From contig NZ_JAMHIW010000002.1 in NCBI RefSeq assembly GCF_023896955.1, forward strand, positions 620,001-684,000: a DNA stretch of 64,000 bases. Direction: 5' to 3'. The stretch is from Micromonospora sp. RHAY321. Lineage in GTDB: Bacteria > Actinomycetota > Actinomycetes > Mycobacteriales > Micromonosporaceae. Positions 37,678 to 46,944 of the stretch are shown piece by piece; within the stretch, counting starts at the first letter, position 1, and every line of letters begins with the position of its first letter. Position numbers and translations under genes: made by a program. The notes beneath the pieces are model-generated. The model made no database searches. It had not been told where the DNA came from and saw only the letters and a list, made by a program, of their open reading frames with translations.

Positions 37678-38649
37678 GTGGCCACCGCGGCGGAGGAGAT
37701 CCAGGTGGGGGAGCGGCTGGTCCGCGTCTCCAGTCCCGACAAGCCCTACTTCCCGGAACGCGGGCTGACCAAGCTCGACGTGGTCCGCTACTTCCTGGCG
37801 GTCGGCGACGGCATCCTGCGTGCCCTGCGCGACCGGCCCACCATGCTGGAACGCTGGCCGCGCGGCGTCTTCGAGGGCGCGACCATCGCCACCCGGCAGA
37901 CCAACCGGGGCGACGCGTTCTACCAGAAGCGGCTGCCGGCGGGCGCGCCAGACTGGGTGCGCACCGCCCACATCACCTTTCCCAGCGGCCGCACCGCCGA
38001 CGAGGTCGCTCCGAGCGAGCTGGCCGTCGTGATCTGGGCGGCCAACCTGGGCACCCTGCGCTTTCACCCGTGGCCGGTCAGCGCCACCGACGTGGAGCGC
38101 CCCGACCAACTGCGCATCGACCTCGACCCCATGCCCGGCGTCGGTTTCGACCAGGTGGTGCCGGTGGCCCAGGAGGTACGGGCGTTCCTGGCCGAGCTGG
38201 GCATGACCGGCTACCCGAAGACCACCGGTGGGCGGGGTCTGCACGTCTACCTGTCGATCGAGCCGCGGTGGAGCTTCGGCGAGTGCCGCCGGGCGGTGCT
38301 CGCGCTGGGCCGCGAGATGCAGCGCCGGCTGCCGGAGCTGGTCACCACCACCTGGTGGCGCGAGCAGCGGGACCGGCCGGTCTTCGTCGACTACAACCAG
38401 ATGTCGCGCGACCACACGATGGCCTCGGCGTACTCCATCCGGCCGACGCCCCAGGCGCTGGTGTCGGCGCCGCTGGACTGGGCGGAGCTGGACGACGCCC
38501 GGCCGGAGGACTTCGACGTGCTGTCCGTGCAGACCCGGTTCGCCGATCGGGGCGACCCCCACGCCGGCCTGGACGGCGACCGGCACTCGCTGGAGCCGCT
38601 GCTGGAGCTGGCCGACCGGGAGGGCCTGGAGGCGCCACCGGAGCGCTGA
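37678..38649 (+). CDS. LigD-type polymerase domain protein (NHEJ primase-polymerase)
   Basis: A 323-residue stand-alone homologue of the archaeo-eukaryotic-primase-like polymerase domain of LigD. VSSPDKPYFPERGLTKLDVV opens the domain; LRIDLDPMPGVGFDQVV carries the catalytic Asp pair; GRGLHVYLSIEP and VFVDYNQMSRDHTMASAYS are conserved. It would add ribo- or deoxynucleotides at DNA ends in non-homologous end joining with Ku and a separate ligase. No Ku or ligase gene is next to it. The start is GTG 37678. Confidence 0.88.
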   Translation: MATAAEEIQVGERLVRVSSPDKPYFPERGLTKLDVVRYFLAVGDGILRALRDRPTMLERWPRGVFEGATIATRQTNRGDAFYQKRLPAGAPDWVRTAHITFPSGRTADEVAPSELAVVIWAANLGTLRFHPWPVSATDVERPDQLRIDLDPMPGVGFDQVVPVAQEVRAFLAELGMTGYPKTTGGRGLHVYLSIEPRWSFGECRRAVLALGREMQRRLPELVTTTWWREQRDRPVFVDYNQMSRDHTMASAYSIRPTPQALVSAPLDWAELDDARPEDFDVLSVQTRFADRGDPHAGLDGDRHSLEPLLELADREGLEAPPER

Positions 38650-38664
38650 CCCTGCGGTCGCCCG

Positions 38665-38681
38665 GACCTGGTGAACAGGTC
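38665..38681. terminator. Small hairpin between convergent genes
   Basis: GACCTG-GTGAA-CAGGTC lies in the ~30-bp gap between the LigD-type gene and the acyltransferase stop and overlaps that stop. Confidence 0.4.
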
Positions 38682-40848
38682 AGAGCTTGGCGATCACGGG
38701 CTTGAGCGCGGCGCCCAGTTGGGGTGCGAGGGTCGTTGAGTACGTGGCGGTCAGGTGGTGGGCGTCGCGCCAGACGAGGACGCCACCGATGACGGGCGCG
38801 CAGCGGTCCGCGGGGCAGATCCAGTCGTTGAGGTTGATCAGGTGGGCGCCGGCGAGGTCCTTGACTGCCTCCTCCTGGGCGGGTCCGCCGCCGCGTCCGG
38901 TGGCCTCGGCCCGGGGTGTGGCGCACTTCGTCAGGCGGTTCGGGTTCTTGGAGACGCACTCGGCGACGTCCTTCAGGTGCAGCGGCGTGTCCCGCAGCAC
39001 CACCACCGGAACGCCGCCGGTGATCATGGTGTTCCAGGTGTTGCGCAGCTCCCGGATCAACGCGGGCTGCCTGTTCGGCACCGACGCGCCCATGACGGGG
39101 TATTCGGCATGGGTGGTGATCACGATGTCGGGGCGGTCCTCGCCGAGCAGTGCCTCCCGAACCCTCGTGTTCCACTCGGTGCAGGACGAGTAGGGCCGGT
39201 CGTTCAGGGAGATCTCCGCCGCCAGGAACGGGCAGCCGGACTTGGTGTAGGAGACGAGGCGCCAGCCGTTCGCCTCCGCCGCCGCCTGGGCGGCTGGAAG
39301 CCAGTGGTGGGCGTGTGAGTCGCCGACGAGCGCGACCTTGGTCGTCGCATCCTGCTTCCCGTAGACACAGGTCCTCGGGGTCGAGGATTCCAGCTCCACA
39401 TGACAGCTCTTCGACGTCTGGGACAGCGGCGTGTCCTTGGCCGCCGTCACCGGCTCTGGTGTGATCGAGGCGACCCGGTCGACGGGCACTCCGGCGCGAC
39501 TGGTGCGGGGGGCGGAGCCGAGAGCCGCAGCGCCGGGCGCGGCGGGCGGTGCCGCCTGGGTGGTGGCTCCGGGCACCTGGCCCATGATGACCGTCGACGT
39601 CGGAGCCGGGCCTGTCGTCGACGGGACGACCAGGTGGAACGCCAGGCCGGCCAGGGCGGCGGCGCCGGTGCAGACGGCCCCGACCCGCAGCGCGGCGGGT
39701 GGCCGTGCGGCGAGAGTCGGCGACCGGCGGACCGGATTCTCGATGAAGTGGTAGGTGAGCGCGGCGGGGATCGCGGACACGGCCACGACCGCCAGACCGG
39801 CGCCGACGCTCAGGTCACCGAAGTGCGCCTGCGCGGCGATGAGCAACGGCCAGTGCCACAGGTACAGCGAGTACGAGATCCCACCGATGTAGAGCAGCGG
39901 CCGGCGGCCCAGCAGGAGGGCGGGCCCGGCGCGGCCGGCGGCCGGCCCGAAGGCGATCACCGCGGCCGTGCCGAGGGTGGGTCCGAGCGCGGCGTACCCC
40001 GGAAATCCGGCCTCCGTCCTGATGAGCGCGGCCGAGGCGCAGACGGCGATCAGTCCGCCCCAGGCAAGGGGGACGGCCACCAGGCGCGACGACCGGCTGA
40101 GCCAGGTCGCGGCGACGGCGACGGCACCGCCGAGGGCCAACTCCCACATCCGGGTGGTGGTGACGTAGTACGACGACGGGTCGGTCGGCGAGACGTGCAG
40201 CGCCCAGGCGAACGAGGGGATCGCGATCAACGCCAGCCCGGACAGATAGAGGCCACGGCCGCCTCGGCCCCTCCGGCGGGCGAACCAGCCGAGGGCGATC
40301 AGCAGCAGCGGCCAGACCAGGTAGAACTGCTCCTCGACGGCGAGGGACCAGAAGTGCTGGGCGATGCTCGGCGCGTCGTTGGCGGCGACGTAGTCGAGGG
40401 ACTCCCCGGCCATGCGCCAGTTCATCGCGTAACACGCGCTGGCGATGACGTCCCAGGCGGTCGTGGACCAGCGGCCCCGCGGCAGGAGGAAGTAGGTCAG
40501 CAGCAGGGTCGCGACGAGGACCGTCGCGGCGGCGGGGAGGAGACGCTTCGCCCGTCGGGCATAGAAGTCCGTGAGCGAGAGCCGCCCGCGTTGGTCGAGT
40601 TCGTGGAGCAGCAGGCCGGTGATGAGGAAGCCGGAGATCACGAAGAACACGTCCACACCGACGAAGCCGCCGGGCAGGTGACGGACCCCGGCGTGGCCGA
40701 GGAGCACCAGCAGTACGGCCACCGCCCGCATGCCTTCGATGTCGCCACGGAAGGACCGCGAGTCGCCCGAGGTGGGCTTGGGGGGTCTCGGCGGTGCAGC
40801 GGCCCTGGCCTGTGTCCACAAATCGCTCGATATAGCCACGTGGCGCAT
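38680..40848 (-). CDS. Membrane O-acyltransferase with C-terminal SGNH domain (OafA-like)
   Basis: About 722 residues. The N-terminal acyltransferase-3 domain (IEGMRAVAVLLVLLGHAGVR, GGFVGVDVFFVISGFLITG, HFWSLAVEEQFYLVWPLLLI) has about 10 transmembrane segments to about residue 390. After an Ala/Pro/Thr linker comes an SGNH hydrolase-like domain with VALVGDSHAHHWLPA and the Asp-His pair in WRDAHHLTATYS. It is expected to move acetyl or another acyl group across the membrane onto a cell-wall or secreted glycan. ATG 40848 is used; ATG 40866 is in frame. The upstream 40860-40915 stretch is unusually AT-rich and probably holds the promoter. Confidence 0.88.
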   Translation of the reverse strand: MRHVAISSDLWTQARAAAPPRPPKPTSGDSRSFRGDIEGMRAVAVLLVLLGHAGVRHLPGGFVGVDVFFVISGFLITGLLLHELDQRGRLSLTDFYARRAKRLLPAAATVLVATLLLTYFLLPRGRWSTTAWDVIASACYAMNWRMAGESLDYVAANDAPSIAQHFWSLAVEEQFYLVWPLLLIALGWFARRRGRGGRGLYLSGLALIAIPSFAWALHVSPTDPSSYYVTTTRMWELALGGAVAVAATWLSRSSRLVAVPLAWGGLIAVCASAALIRTEAGFPGYAALGPTLGTAAVIAFGPAAGRAGPALLLGRRPLLYIGGISYSLYLWHWPLLIAAQAHFGDLSVGAGLAVVAVSAIPAALTYHFIENPVRRSPTLAARPPAALRVGAVCTGAAALAGLAFHLVVPSTTGPAPTSTVIMGQVPGATTQAAPPAAPGAAALGSAPRTSRAGVPVDRVASITPEPVTAAKDTPLSQTSKSCHVELESSTPRTCVYGKQDATTKVALVGDSHAHHWLPAAQAAAEANGWRLVSYTKSGCPFLAAEISLNDRPYSSCTEWNTRVREALLGEDRPDIVITTHAEYPVMGASVPNRQPALIRELRNTWNTMITGGVPVVVLRDTPLHLKDVAECVSKNPNRLTKCATPRAEATGRGGGPAQEEAVKDLAGAHLINLNDWICPADRCAPVIGGVLVWRDAHHLTATYSTTLAPQLGAALKPVIAKL

Positions 40849-40905
40849 AGTACGGATGTCTTGCACCGGAACGATCTATATCAGATATTTGTCAGCGTCT
40901 TCGTG

Positions 40906-41418
40906 TTATGACTGTTGCCAGGGGCTCTGCGTCCCGTCGAACTCCTCGAAGACCAGCCAGGATCGTGTCGACAGCACCCCGGCGATGTGCTGCACCCGGT
41001 CCAGCACCACGTCCCGCAGGGTGGCGTTGTCCGGCGCGCGGACCAGGGCCAGCACGTCGTGCTCGCCGCTGAGCAGCGCGACGTGCTCGACGTAGCGGAC
41101 CTGGGCCAGCTCCGCCGACACCTCCCGCCAGGTGTTCTGCTCGATCGTCAACGCGATGTACGCCGAGGTGCCCAGCCCGGCGGCCTCCGGCGCCACCCGG
41201 GCGTGGAACCCGGTGATCACCCCGTCGCGCACCAGCCGCTCCACCCGGGCGTACGCGTTGGTGCGGGAGATGTGGATCCGCTCGGCCAGCGTGCGCACCG
41301 AGGTCCGCCCGTCGCGGACCAACTCGTCGAGGATCCGCCGGTCCACCTCATCCAGGTGCCGAGCCGATCGTCCCGAACGGGTCGTCCGACCCGACCCGTC
41401 TCCGGCCTCCTGGCTCAC
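40906..41418 (-). CDS. Lrp/AsnC family transcriptional regulator
   Basis: About 170 residues: an N-terminal winged helix-turn-helix (LDEVDRRILDELVRDGRTSV; IHISRTNAYARVERLVRDGV) and a C-terminal RAM ligand-binding domain (TSAYIALTIEQNTWREVSAE; LLSGEHDVLALVRAPD). It probably senses an amino acid or 2-oxo acid and controls the divergent dehydrogenase operon 106 bp away. The start is uncertain: GTG 41418 is given; a TTG at 41472 would add 18 residues. Confidence 0.82.
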   Translation of the reverse strand: MSQEAGDGSGRTTRSGRSARHLDEVDRRILDELVRDGRTSVRTLAERIHISRTNAYARVERLVRDGVITGFHARVAPEAAGLGTSAYIALTIEQNTWREVSAELAQVRYVEHVALLSGEHDVLALVRAPDNATLRDVVLDRVQHIAGVLSTRSWLVFEEFDGTQSPWQQS

Positions 41419-41524
41419 CGATGCGCCGTCCGCATGCCAACCGTCCCGCCTTCTGCCTGGATCTTGAGTCAATCATCCGACAGGCGGAAGCATAGGCCCA
41501 CCACACGTCCCAGGAGGTTCCGCC

Positions 41525-42691
41525 GTGACGACCACTCCCCAGGCGGTCCGCAGGGCATCCCCGCGCACCCGTCGAGCGGCCACCCCGCCCGACCCGGCGC
41601 GCCCGCTGCTGCCGGACGCCGAGCCGGTCCGCCTGCTCGACCCGAGCGGTAAGCCACTGCCCGCCCGCACCGACTACCCGGAGCCGCCCGCCGAGGTGCT
41701 GCGCGAGCTGTACCGGCGGATGGTGCTCGGCCGCCGGTTCGACACCCAGGCGACCGCGCTGACCAAGCAGGGCCGGCTGGCGGTCTACCCGTCCTCCCGC
41801 GGCCAGGAGGCCTGCCAGGTCGGCGCCGTCCTCGCGGTCCGCGACACCGACTGGGTCTTCCCCACCTACCGCGAGTCGATGGCGCTGGTCGCCCGCGGCA
41901 TCGACCCGGTCGAGGTGCTCACCCTGCTGCGCGGCGACTGGCACTGCGGGTACGACCCTGCCGCCGTGCGGACCGCACCACAGTGCACGCCCCTGGCCAC
42001 CCAGTGCGTGCACGCCGCCGGGCTGGCGCACGGTGAGGCGTACCAGGGGCGCGACACCGTGGTGCTGGCGTTCATCGGCGACGGCGCGACCAGCGAGGGC
42101 GACTTCCACGAGGGGATCAACTTCGCCGCCGTGTTCAAGGCGCCGGTCGTCTACTTCGTGCAGAACAACCGGTACGCGATCAGCGTCCCGCTGTCCCGTC
42201 AGACCGCCGCGCCGTCACTGGCGTACAAGGGCGTCGGCTACGGCGTGCCCAGCGAGCAGGTCGACGGCAACGACCCGGTGGCGGTGCTCGCCGTCCTCAC
42301 CCGCGCGGTGGAGCACGCCCGCGCCGGCAAGGGACCGTTCCTCGTCGAGGCGCACACCTACCGGATGGAACCGCACACCAACGCCGACGACGCCAGCCGC
42401 TACCGCGACGGCGCCGAGGTCGACGCCTGGCGCGACCGTGACCCGGTCACCCGCCTGGAGACCTACCTGCGGGCGCGCGGGGTGCTCGACGACGCGGCGG
42501 TCGCCGAGATCGCCGAGCAGGCCGAGGCGTACGCGGCGGACCTGCGGACCCGGATGAACGAGCAGCCGACCGTCGACCCGCTGAGCCTCTTCGACCACGT
42601 CTACGCCGAGCCCACCCCGCAACTGATCGAGCAGCGCGAACAGGTTCGCGCCGAAATGGCCGCCGCACGTGACGAGGAGGGTGTCGCCTGA
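41525..42691 (+). CDS. Branched-chain 2-oxoacid dehydrogenase E1, alpha subunit
   Basis: A 388-residue thiamine-diphosphate enzyme subunit. LYRRMVLGRRFDTQATALTK, the ThDP motif GDGATSEGDFHEGINFAAVF and YRMEPHTNADDASRY, which covers the phosphorylation-loop-like region, are visible. With E1-beta it decarboxylates the 2-oxo acids of valine, leucine and isoleucine and feeds branched starters to fatty-acid and polyketide synthesis. GTG 41525 follows GGAGG at 7 nt. Its stop and the next ATG share one base (TGATGG). Confidence 0.88.
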   Translation: MTTTPQAVRRASPRTRRAATPPDPARPLLPDAEPVRLLDPSGKPLPARTDYPEPPAEVLRELYRRMVLGRRFDTQATALTKQGRLAVYPSSRGQEACQVGAVLAVRDTDWVFPTYRESMALVARGIDPVEVLTLLRGDWHCGYDPAAVRTAPQCTPLATQCVHAAGLAHGEAYQGRDTVVLAFIGDGATSEGDFHEGINFAAVFKAPVVYFVQNNRYAISVPLSRQTAAPSLAYKGVGYGVPSEQVDGNDPVAVLAVLTRAVEHARAGKGPFLVEAHTYRMEPHTNADDASRYRDGAEVDAWRDRDPVTRLETYLRARGVLDDAAVAEIAEQAEAYAADLRTRMNEQPTVDPLSLFDHVYAEPTPQLIEQREQVRAEMAAARDEEGVA

Positions 42692-43704
42692 TGGCCACCA
42701 CCATGGCGAAGGCGCTCAACACGGCGCTCGCCGACGCGCTGGCCGCCGACGACCGGGTGGTCGTCTTCGGGGAGGACGTCGGCCAGCTCGGCGGCGTCTT
42801 CCGGATCACCGACGGCCTGCAGGCGAGGTTCGGCGAGGACCGTTGCTTCGACACCCCGCTCGCCGAGGCCGGCATCGTCGGTTTCGCCGTCGGCCTGGCC
42901 ATGTCCGGGCTGCGGCCGGTGGTCGAGATGCAGTTCGACGCGTTCGCGTATCCGGCGTTCGAGCAGATCGCCTCGCACGTGGCGAAGCTGCGCAACCGGA
43001 CGCGGGGCGCGCTGAGCGTGCCGATCGTCATCCGGGTGCCGTACGCCGGCGGGATCGGCGGGGTGGAGCACCACTGCGACTCGTCCGAGGCGTACTACGC
43101 GCACACCCCGGGGCTGAAGGTGGTCACCCCGGCGACGGTGGCCGACGCGTACTCGTTGCTGCGCGAGGCGATCGACGACCCCGACCCGGTGGTCTTCATG
43201 GAGCCCAAGAAGCTCTACTTCGCCAGTGCGGAGGCGCAGTTGCCGGCGCGTACCGAGCCGTTCGGCCGGGCTGTCGTCCGTCGTCCCGGGCGCGACGCCA
43301 CCCTGGTGGCGTACGGGCCGGCGGTGCCGGTGGCGCTGGAAGCCGCCGAGGCCGCCCGCGAGGAGGGCTGGGACCTGGAGGTGGTGGACGTCCGCACCAT
43401 CGTGCCGTTCGACGACGCCACCATCACCGCCTCGGTCCGCCGCACCGGCCGGTGCGTGGTGATCCAGGAGGCGCCCGGCTTCGCCGGCGTGGGCGCGGAG
43501 ATCGCCGCCCGGGTGCAGGAGCGGTGCTTCCACGCGCTGCACGCCCCGGTGCTGCGGGTGGCCGGGCTGGACATTCCGTACCCGGCGCCGATGCTGGAGC
43601 ACACCCACCTGCCCGGGGTGGACCGGGTGCTCGACGCGGTGGCTCGGTTGCAGTGGGACGACCAGCCGGACCCGCGCTGGTCGGTGCAGGGCAGCGCGGC
43701 ATGA
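42691..43704 (+). CDS. Branched-chain 2-oxoacid dehydrogenase E1, beta subunit
   Basis: A 337-residue transketolase-like subunit (VVFGEDVGQLGGVFRITDGL; GFAVGLAMSGLRPVVEMQFD; PYAGGIGGVEHHCDSSEAYY). It completes the E1 active site at the heterotetramer interface. Cotranslation with alpha (1-nt overlap) and with E2 (ATGA) fits a fixed stoichiometry. Confidence 0.9.
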   Translation: MATTMAKALNTALADALAADDRVVVFGEDVGQLGGVFRITDGLQARFGEDRCFDTPLAEAGIVGFAVGLAMSGLRPVVEMQFDAFAYPAFEQIASHVAKLRNRTRGALSVPIVIRVPYAGGIGGVEHHCDSSEAYYAHTPGLKVVTPATVADAYSLLREAIDDPDPVVFMEPKKLYFASAEAQLPARTEPFGRAVVRRPGRDATLVAYGPAVPVALEAAEAAREEGWDLEVVDVRTIVPFDDATITASVRRTGRCVVIQEAPGFAGVGAEIAARVQERCFHALHAPVLRVAGLDIPYPAPMLEHTHLPGVDRVLDAVARLQWDDQPDPRWSVQGSAA

Positions 43705-45083
43705 CCACGGTCGAGCGGACGCAGGTCTTCCTCCTGCCCGACCTGGGCGAGGGGCTGAGCGAGGCCGAGATCGTCGAGTGGCGGGTCGCCGTGGGCGACA
43801 TCGTCACGGTCGACCAGAGCGTGGTCGAGGTGGAGACCGCCAAGGCTGTCGTCGACGTGCCCTGCCCGTACGCCGGCCGGGTCGTCACCCTGCACGGCGC
43901 GGCGGGTGAGGTCCGCCCGGTCGGCCAGCCGCTGATCACCATCGCGCCGCTGGACGGCGGCGACGAGCCGGCCGGGCACGCCACCTACCGCGAGGAGGAG
44001 CGGGCCGGCTCCGGCAACGTGCTGATCGGGTACGGCACCGGGCACGGCGGGGCGACCCGGCGCCGGCGTCGCCCTCGGCTGGTGCTGGCTCCCGAACCGA
44101 CCGAGGTCACGCCGGCCGGTGTTCCCGTCGCGGCGGCCGACGGCGCGGCGGGTGACGCCGACCGGGCCGCCAGCGGTGCCGCGGCCGGCACTGCCGCACC
44201 GGCCGCCCTGGTCATCTCGCCGATCGTGCGGCGGCTGGCCCGGGAGCGCGGCGTCGACCTGAGCACGGTTCGCGGCACCGGACCCGGTGGGGTCATCCGC
44301 CGCGCCGACGTCGAGGCGACGCTGGCCGTGCCCGCCGCCCGGCTCGCCGCCGTGCCGGACGCGCACGTCGCGCTCGCCCCGAGCGGCGACGGCGACGTGG
44401 TCGTCCCGCTCACCGGCGTCCGCAAGGTGATCGCCGACAAGCTCTCCCGCAGCAGGCGGGAGATCCCCGAGGTGACCATCTGGGTCGACGTGGACGCCAC
44501 CGGGCTGCTGGAGACCAGGGCGGCGATCAACGCGGCGACGCCGGACGCGCCGGTGAGCATCCTGGCCCTGCTGGCCCGGATCTGCCTCAGTGGGCTGCGC
44601 CGGTTCCCGCAGCTCAACTCCCGGGTCGACACCGAGGCCCAGCGGATCGTCCAGTCCGCCGGGGTGCACCTGGGCATCGCCGCGCAGACCGATCGGGGCC
44701 TGCTGGTGCCGGTGCTGCGCGACGCCCAGCGCCTCACCACCGCCGAGCTGGCCGCCGAACTGGCGGCCACCACCGCGGCGGCGCGGGCGGGCACCCTGGC
44801 GCCCGCCCGGCTGACCGGTGGCACCTTCACCCTGAACAACTACGGGGTGTTCGGTGTCGACGGTTCCACGCCGATCATCAACCACCCGGAGGCGGCGCTG
44901 CTCGGGGTGGGGCGGATCGTGGACAAGCCGTGGGTGGTCGACGGGCAGTTCGCCGTCCGCAAGGTGACGCAGTTGAGCCTCACCTTCGACCACCGGGTGT
45001 GCGACGGCGGGGTGGCCGGTGGCTTCCTGCGGCACGTGGCCGACTGCGTGGAGCGGCCCGCACTCCTGATCGCCGCCGTCTGA
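43701..45083 (+). CDS. 2-oxoacid dehydrogenase E2 (dihydrolipoyl acyltransferase)
   Basis: A 460-residue core subunit with one lipoyl domain (Lys48 in VEVETAKAVVDVP), a peripheral-subunit-binding domain (SPIVRRLARERGVDLSTVRG) after an Ala/Arg-rich linker, and the catalytic domain with DHRVCDGGVAGGF. It transfers the acyl group to CoA. One rather than three lipoyl domains, and the partner E1 alpha/beta pair, fit a branched-chain rather than a pyruvate complex. No E3 gene is linked, so a shared lipoamide dehydrogenase must act. Confidence 0.9.
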   Translation: MTTVERTQVFLLPDLGEGLSEAEIVEWRVAVGDIVTVDQSVVEVETAKAVVDVPCPYAGRVVTLHGAAGEVRPVGQPLITIAPLDGGDEPAGHATYREEERAGSGNVLIGYGTGHGGATRRRRRPRLVLAPEPTEVTPAGVPVAAADGAAGDADRAASGAAAGTAAPAALVISPIVRRLARERGVDLSTVRGTGPGGVIRRADVEATLAVPAARLAAVPDAHVALAPSGDGDVVVPLTGVRKVIADKLSRSRREIPEVTIWVDVDATGLLETRAAINAATPDAPVSILALLARICLSGLRRFPQLNSRVDTEAQRIVQSAGVHLGIAAQTDRGLLVPVLRDAQRLTTAELAAELAATTAAARAGTLAPARLTGGTFTLNNYGVFGVDGSTPIINHPEAALLGVGRIVDKPWVVDGQFAVRKVTQLSLTFDHRVCDGGVAGGFLRHVADCVERPALLIAAV

Positions 45084-45204
45084 CCCGCGTTCCCGGCCCC
45101 GGCCACCGCTCCGTGCGGTGCCGGGGCTGGCGCACGTTTCCGGGACCTGTCACCGGGAAGTCGGCCCCCGCGGAGCGCACCGTCGCGTCGGAGGGAGCCG
45201 GTTC

Positions 45205-46878
45205 GTGGCGTACCAGGTGCTACCCAGCGCCGTCCGGGAGCGGCGGCCCGCCTCGGCCGGTGCGCCGCTCTACTGCGACGCCCAGGAGTACGGGTTGCGC
45301 GGCGACGGTCAGACCAACGACCAGCCGGCGTTGGCCGCCCTCGTGGACCGGCTCGGCGACGGTTACGCGTCGGACGGGCGTGCCCGCGTCATCTACTGCC
45401 CGCCGGGCATCTACTCGATCCGGGACGCCGGCACGGTGTGGCGCAGCGGGGTCTCGCTGGTCGGTGCCGGGCCGGCGGCGACGCGGTTCCTGCTCAGCAA
45501 CGAGGGCAACCGGGCCGACCCCACCCCGTTGGCCTTCTGGACCACCGTGCAGCACGGCGCCGACCGGGACCGGCACATCGCCGACTGCACCTTCGCCGAC
45601 TTCGAGATCGACGGCTCCGGGGTGGCGATGGCGGAGTACAGCTATCTGGCCAAGGGCCTCGGCCTCCAGTACGTGGTGCGCGGCGTTTTCCGCAACCTCT
45701 ACATCCACCACACGGCGGCCACCGGGCTGGGCTGCGACTTCCTCCAGGACAGCCTGATCGATGGCGTGGTCGTCGTCGGCTGTGGCCGGCTGGACAACGG
45801 CGAGCAGATGGGCGGCGCCGGCATCGGGGTGGGCATCGGTGGCTGGGGCGAGGTGGAGCGGCTCACCATCGCCCACTGCACCACCCTGGCCAACGGCACC
45901 AACGGGATCTTCCTGGAGCTGCAGAAGGACTACTGGCCTCAGCCCCGCGGCTACCGCATCATCGGTTGTCACAGCCAGGGGAACCGTTTCGGCATCTCCG
46001 ACTGGGGTGCGGACGGGCTGATCGTGTCCGCCTGCACGATGACCGGCAACCTGGAGGCCGGCTTCGACGTGTCGGCCCAGGGCACCTCGTCGGTGGCCGG
46101 TCGGGGCGGGCTGCTCACCGACTGCGTCATCGACGGCAACCTCCGCGACGGGGTCAGCATCGGCAACAGCTCGGGCCCGTACACCATCCGGGGCAACCGG
46201 ATCAGCGGTAACGGGCGGCACGGCTACCACGGGCAGGACCTGGGGCGCGGTTACCAGGGCCCGATCCGGGACGTGACGCTGGAGAGCAACGAGTTCTGGG
46301 ACAACGGGCTGGACGCAGTCCGGATCGACCACCACATGTCCGACGCCATGCTGCTCAACAACCGGATCCGCAACAACGGCCGGCAGTTCGCGCGGGCGGC
46401 CGGAGGGGCCGGCGAGACGGTCCGCTACGGCGAACGCTCCGTGGTGGACCGGGGGGCCGACTGGCCGCCCGACGGGCACCGGGGCAAGGTGCTGCGGGTC
46501 GGGCGCTCCGTGGCGGTGGTCGCGTCGAACACCGGCGACGAGCTCACCCTCGCCCCGGTCCGTCCCGACGCGCTGAGCGCCTGGAGCGGCGACATCCCGC
46601 CACCGGGCTGCCGGTACGAGCTGTCGCCGGCCCCCGAACGCCGTGCCGGCATCACCATCGACGCGGCGTTCGACACGGCCACCATCCGGGGCAACCGGAT
46701 CTGGGACAACCACGAGGACCGTACGCAGACCCACGGGTTGTGGATCACCGAGCGGGGCAGCTGTGTGGACTGCCGCGTCGAGGGCAACGACCTCGCCGGC
46801 AACGCCGAGAGCGCGCTGCGGCTGGACACCCCGCCGGTGGGCGGCCGCTGGCGCGACAACCACGACAACGCCGACTGA
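45205..46878 (+). CDS. Pectate-lyase-like right-handed beta-helix protein
   Basis: A 557-residue protein beginning with the pectate_lyase_3 entry motif (LYCDAQEYGLRGDGQTNDQP, RVIYCPPGIYSI), followed by many beta-helix turns (GNRFGISDWGADGLIVSACT; DGVSIGNSSGPYTIRGNRIS; NNRIRNNG). GTG 45205 is preceded by GGAGGGAG. No signal peptide is seen in this start or upstream in frame, which is unusual for a carbohydrate-active protein. It may bind or cleave a polysaccharide; no catalytic residues can be assigned. Confidence 0.75.
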   Translation: MAYQVLPSAVRERRPASAGAPLYCDAQEYGLRGDGQTNDQPALAALVDRLGDGYASDGRARVIYCPPGIYSIRDAGTVWRSGVSLVGAGPAATRFLLSNEGNRADPTPLAFWTTVQHGADRDRHIADCTFADFEIDGSGVAMAEYSYLAKGLGLQYVVRGVFRNLYIHHTAATGLGCDFLQDSLIDGVVVVGCGRLDNGEQMGGAGIGVGIGGWGEVERLTIAHCTTLANGTNGIFLELQKDYWPQPRGYRIIGCHSQGNRFGISDWGADGLIVSACTMTGNLEAGFDVSAQGTSSVAGRGGLLTDCVIDGNLRDGVSIGNSSGPYTIRGNRISGNGRHGYHGQDLGRGYQGPIRDVTLESNEFWDNGLDAVRIDHHMSDAMLLNNRIRNNGRQFARAAGGAGETVRYGERSVVDRGADWPPDGHRGKVLRVGRSVAVVASNTGDELTLAPVRPDALSAWSGDIPPPGCRYELSPAPERRAGITIDAAFDTATIRGNRIWDNHEDRTQTHGLWITERGSCVDCRVEGNDLAGNAESALRLDTPPVGGRWRDNHDNAD

Positions 46879-46893
46879 GGCTGAGCACCGACG

Positions 46894-46930
46894 GGCGGCG
46901 GCGGCCGGAGTGATCCGACCGCCGCCGCCG
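46894..46930. terminator. Bidirectional terminator hairpin
   Basis: GGCGGCGGCGG/CCGCCGCCGCC outer stem with an inner CGG/CCG pair around AGTGAT, between the convergent beta-helix and sugar-dehydrogenase genes. Confidence 0.65.
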
Positions 46931-46944
46931 TCATCGTGAGCTCG

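Noticed and set aside
35983..38586. 867-codon frame on the minus strand crossing the phosphatase, small-protein and LigD-type genes
   Set aside because: It covers several recognisable genes in other frames, has no ribosome site and yields Arg/Gly/His-rich sequence without domains.
39400..40911. 503-codon plus-strand frame opposite the acyltransferase gene
   Set aside because: Antisense to conserved acyltransferase-3 and SGNH motifs; product composition is typical of a GC shadow.
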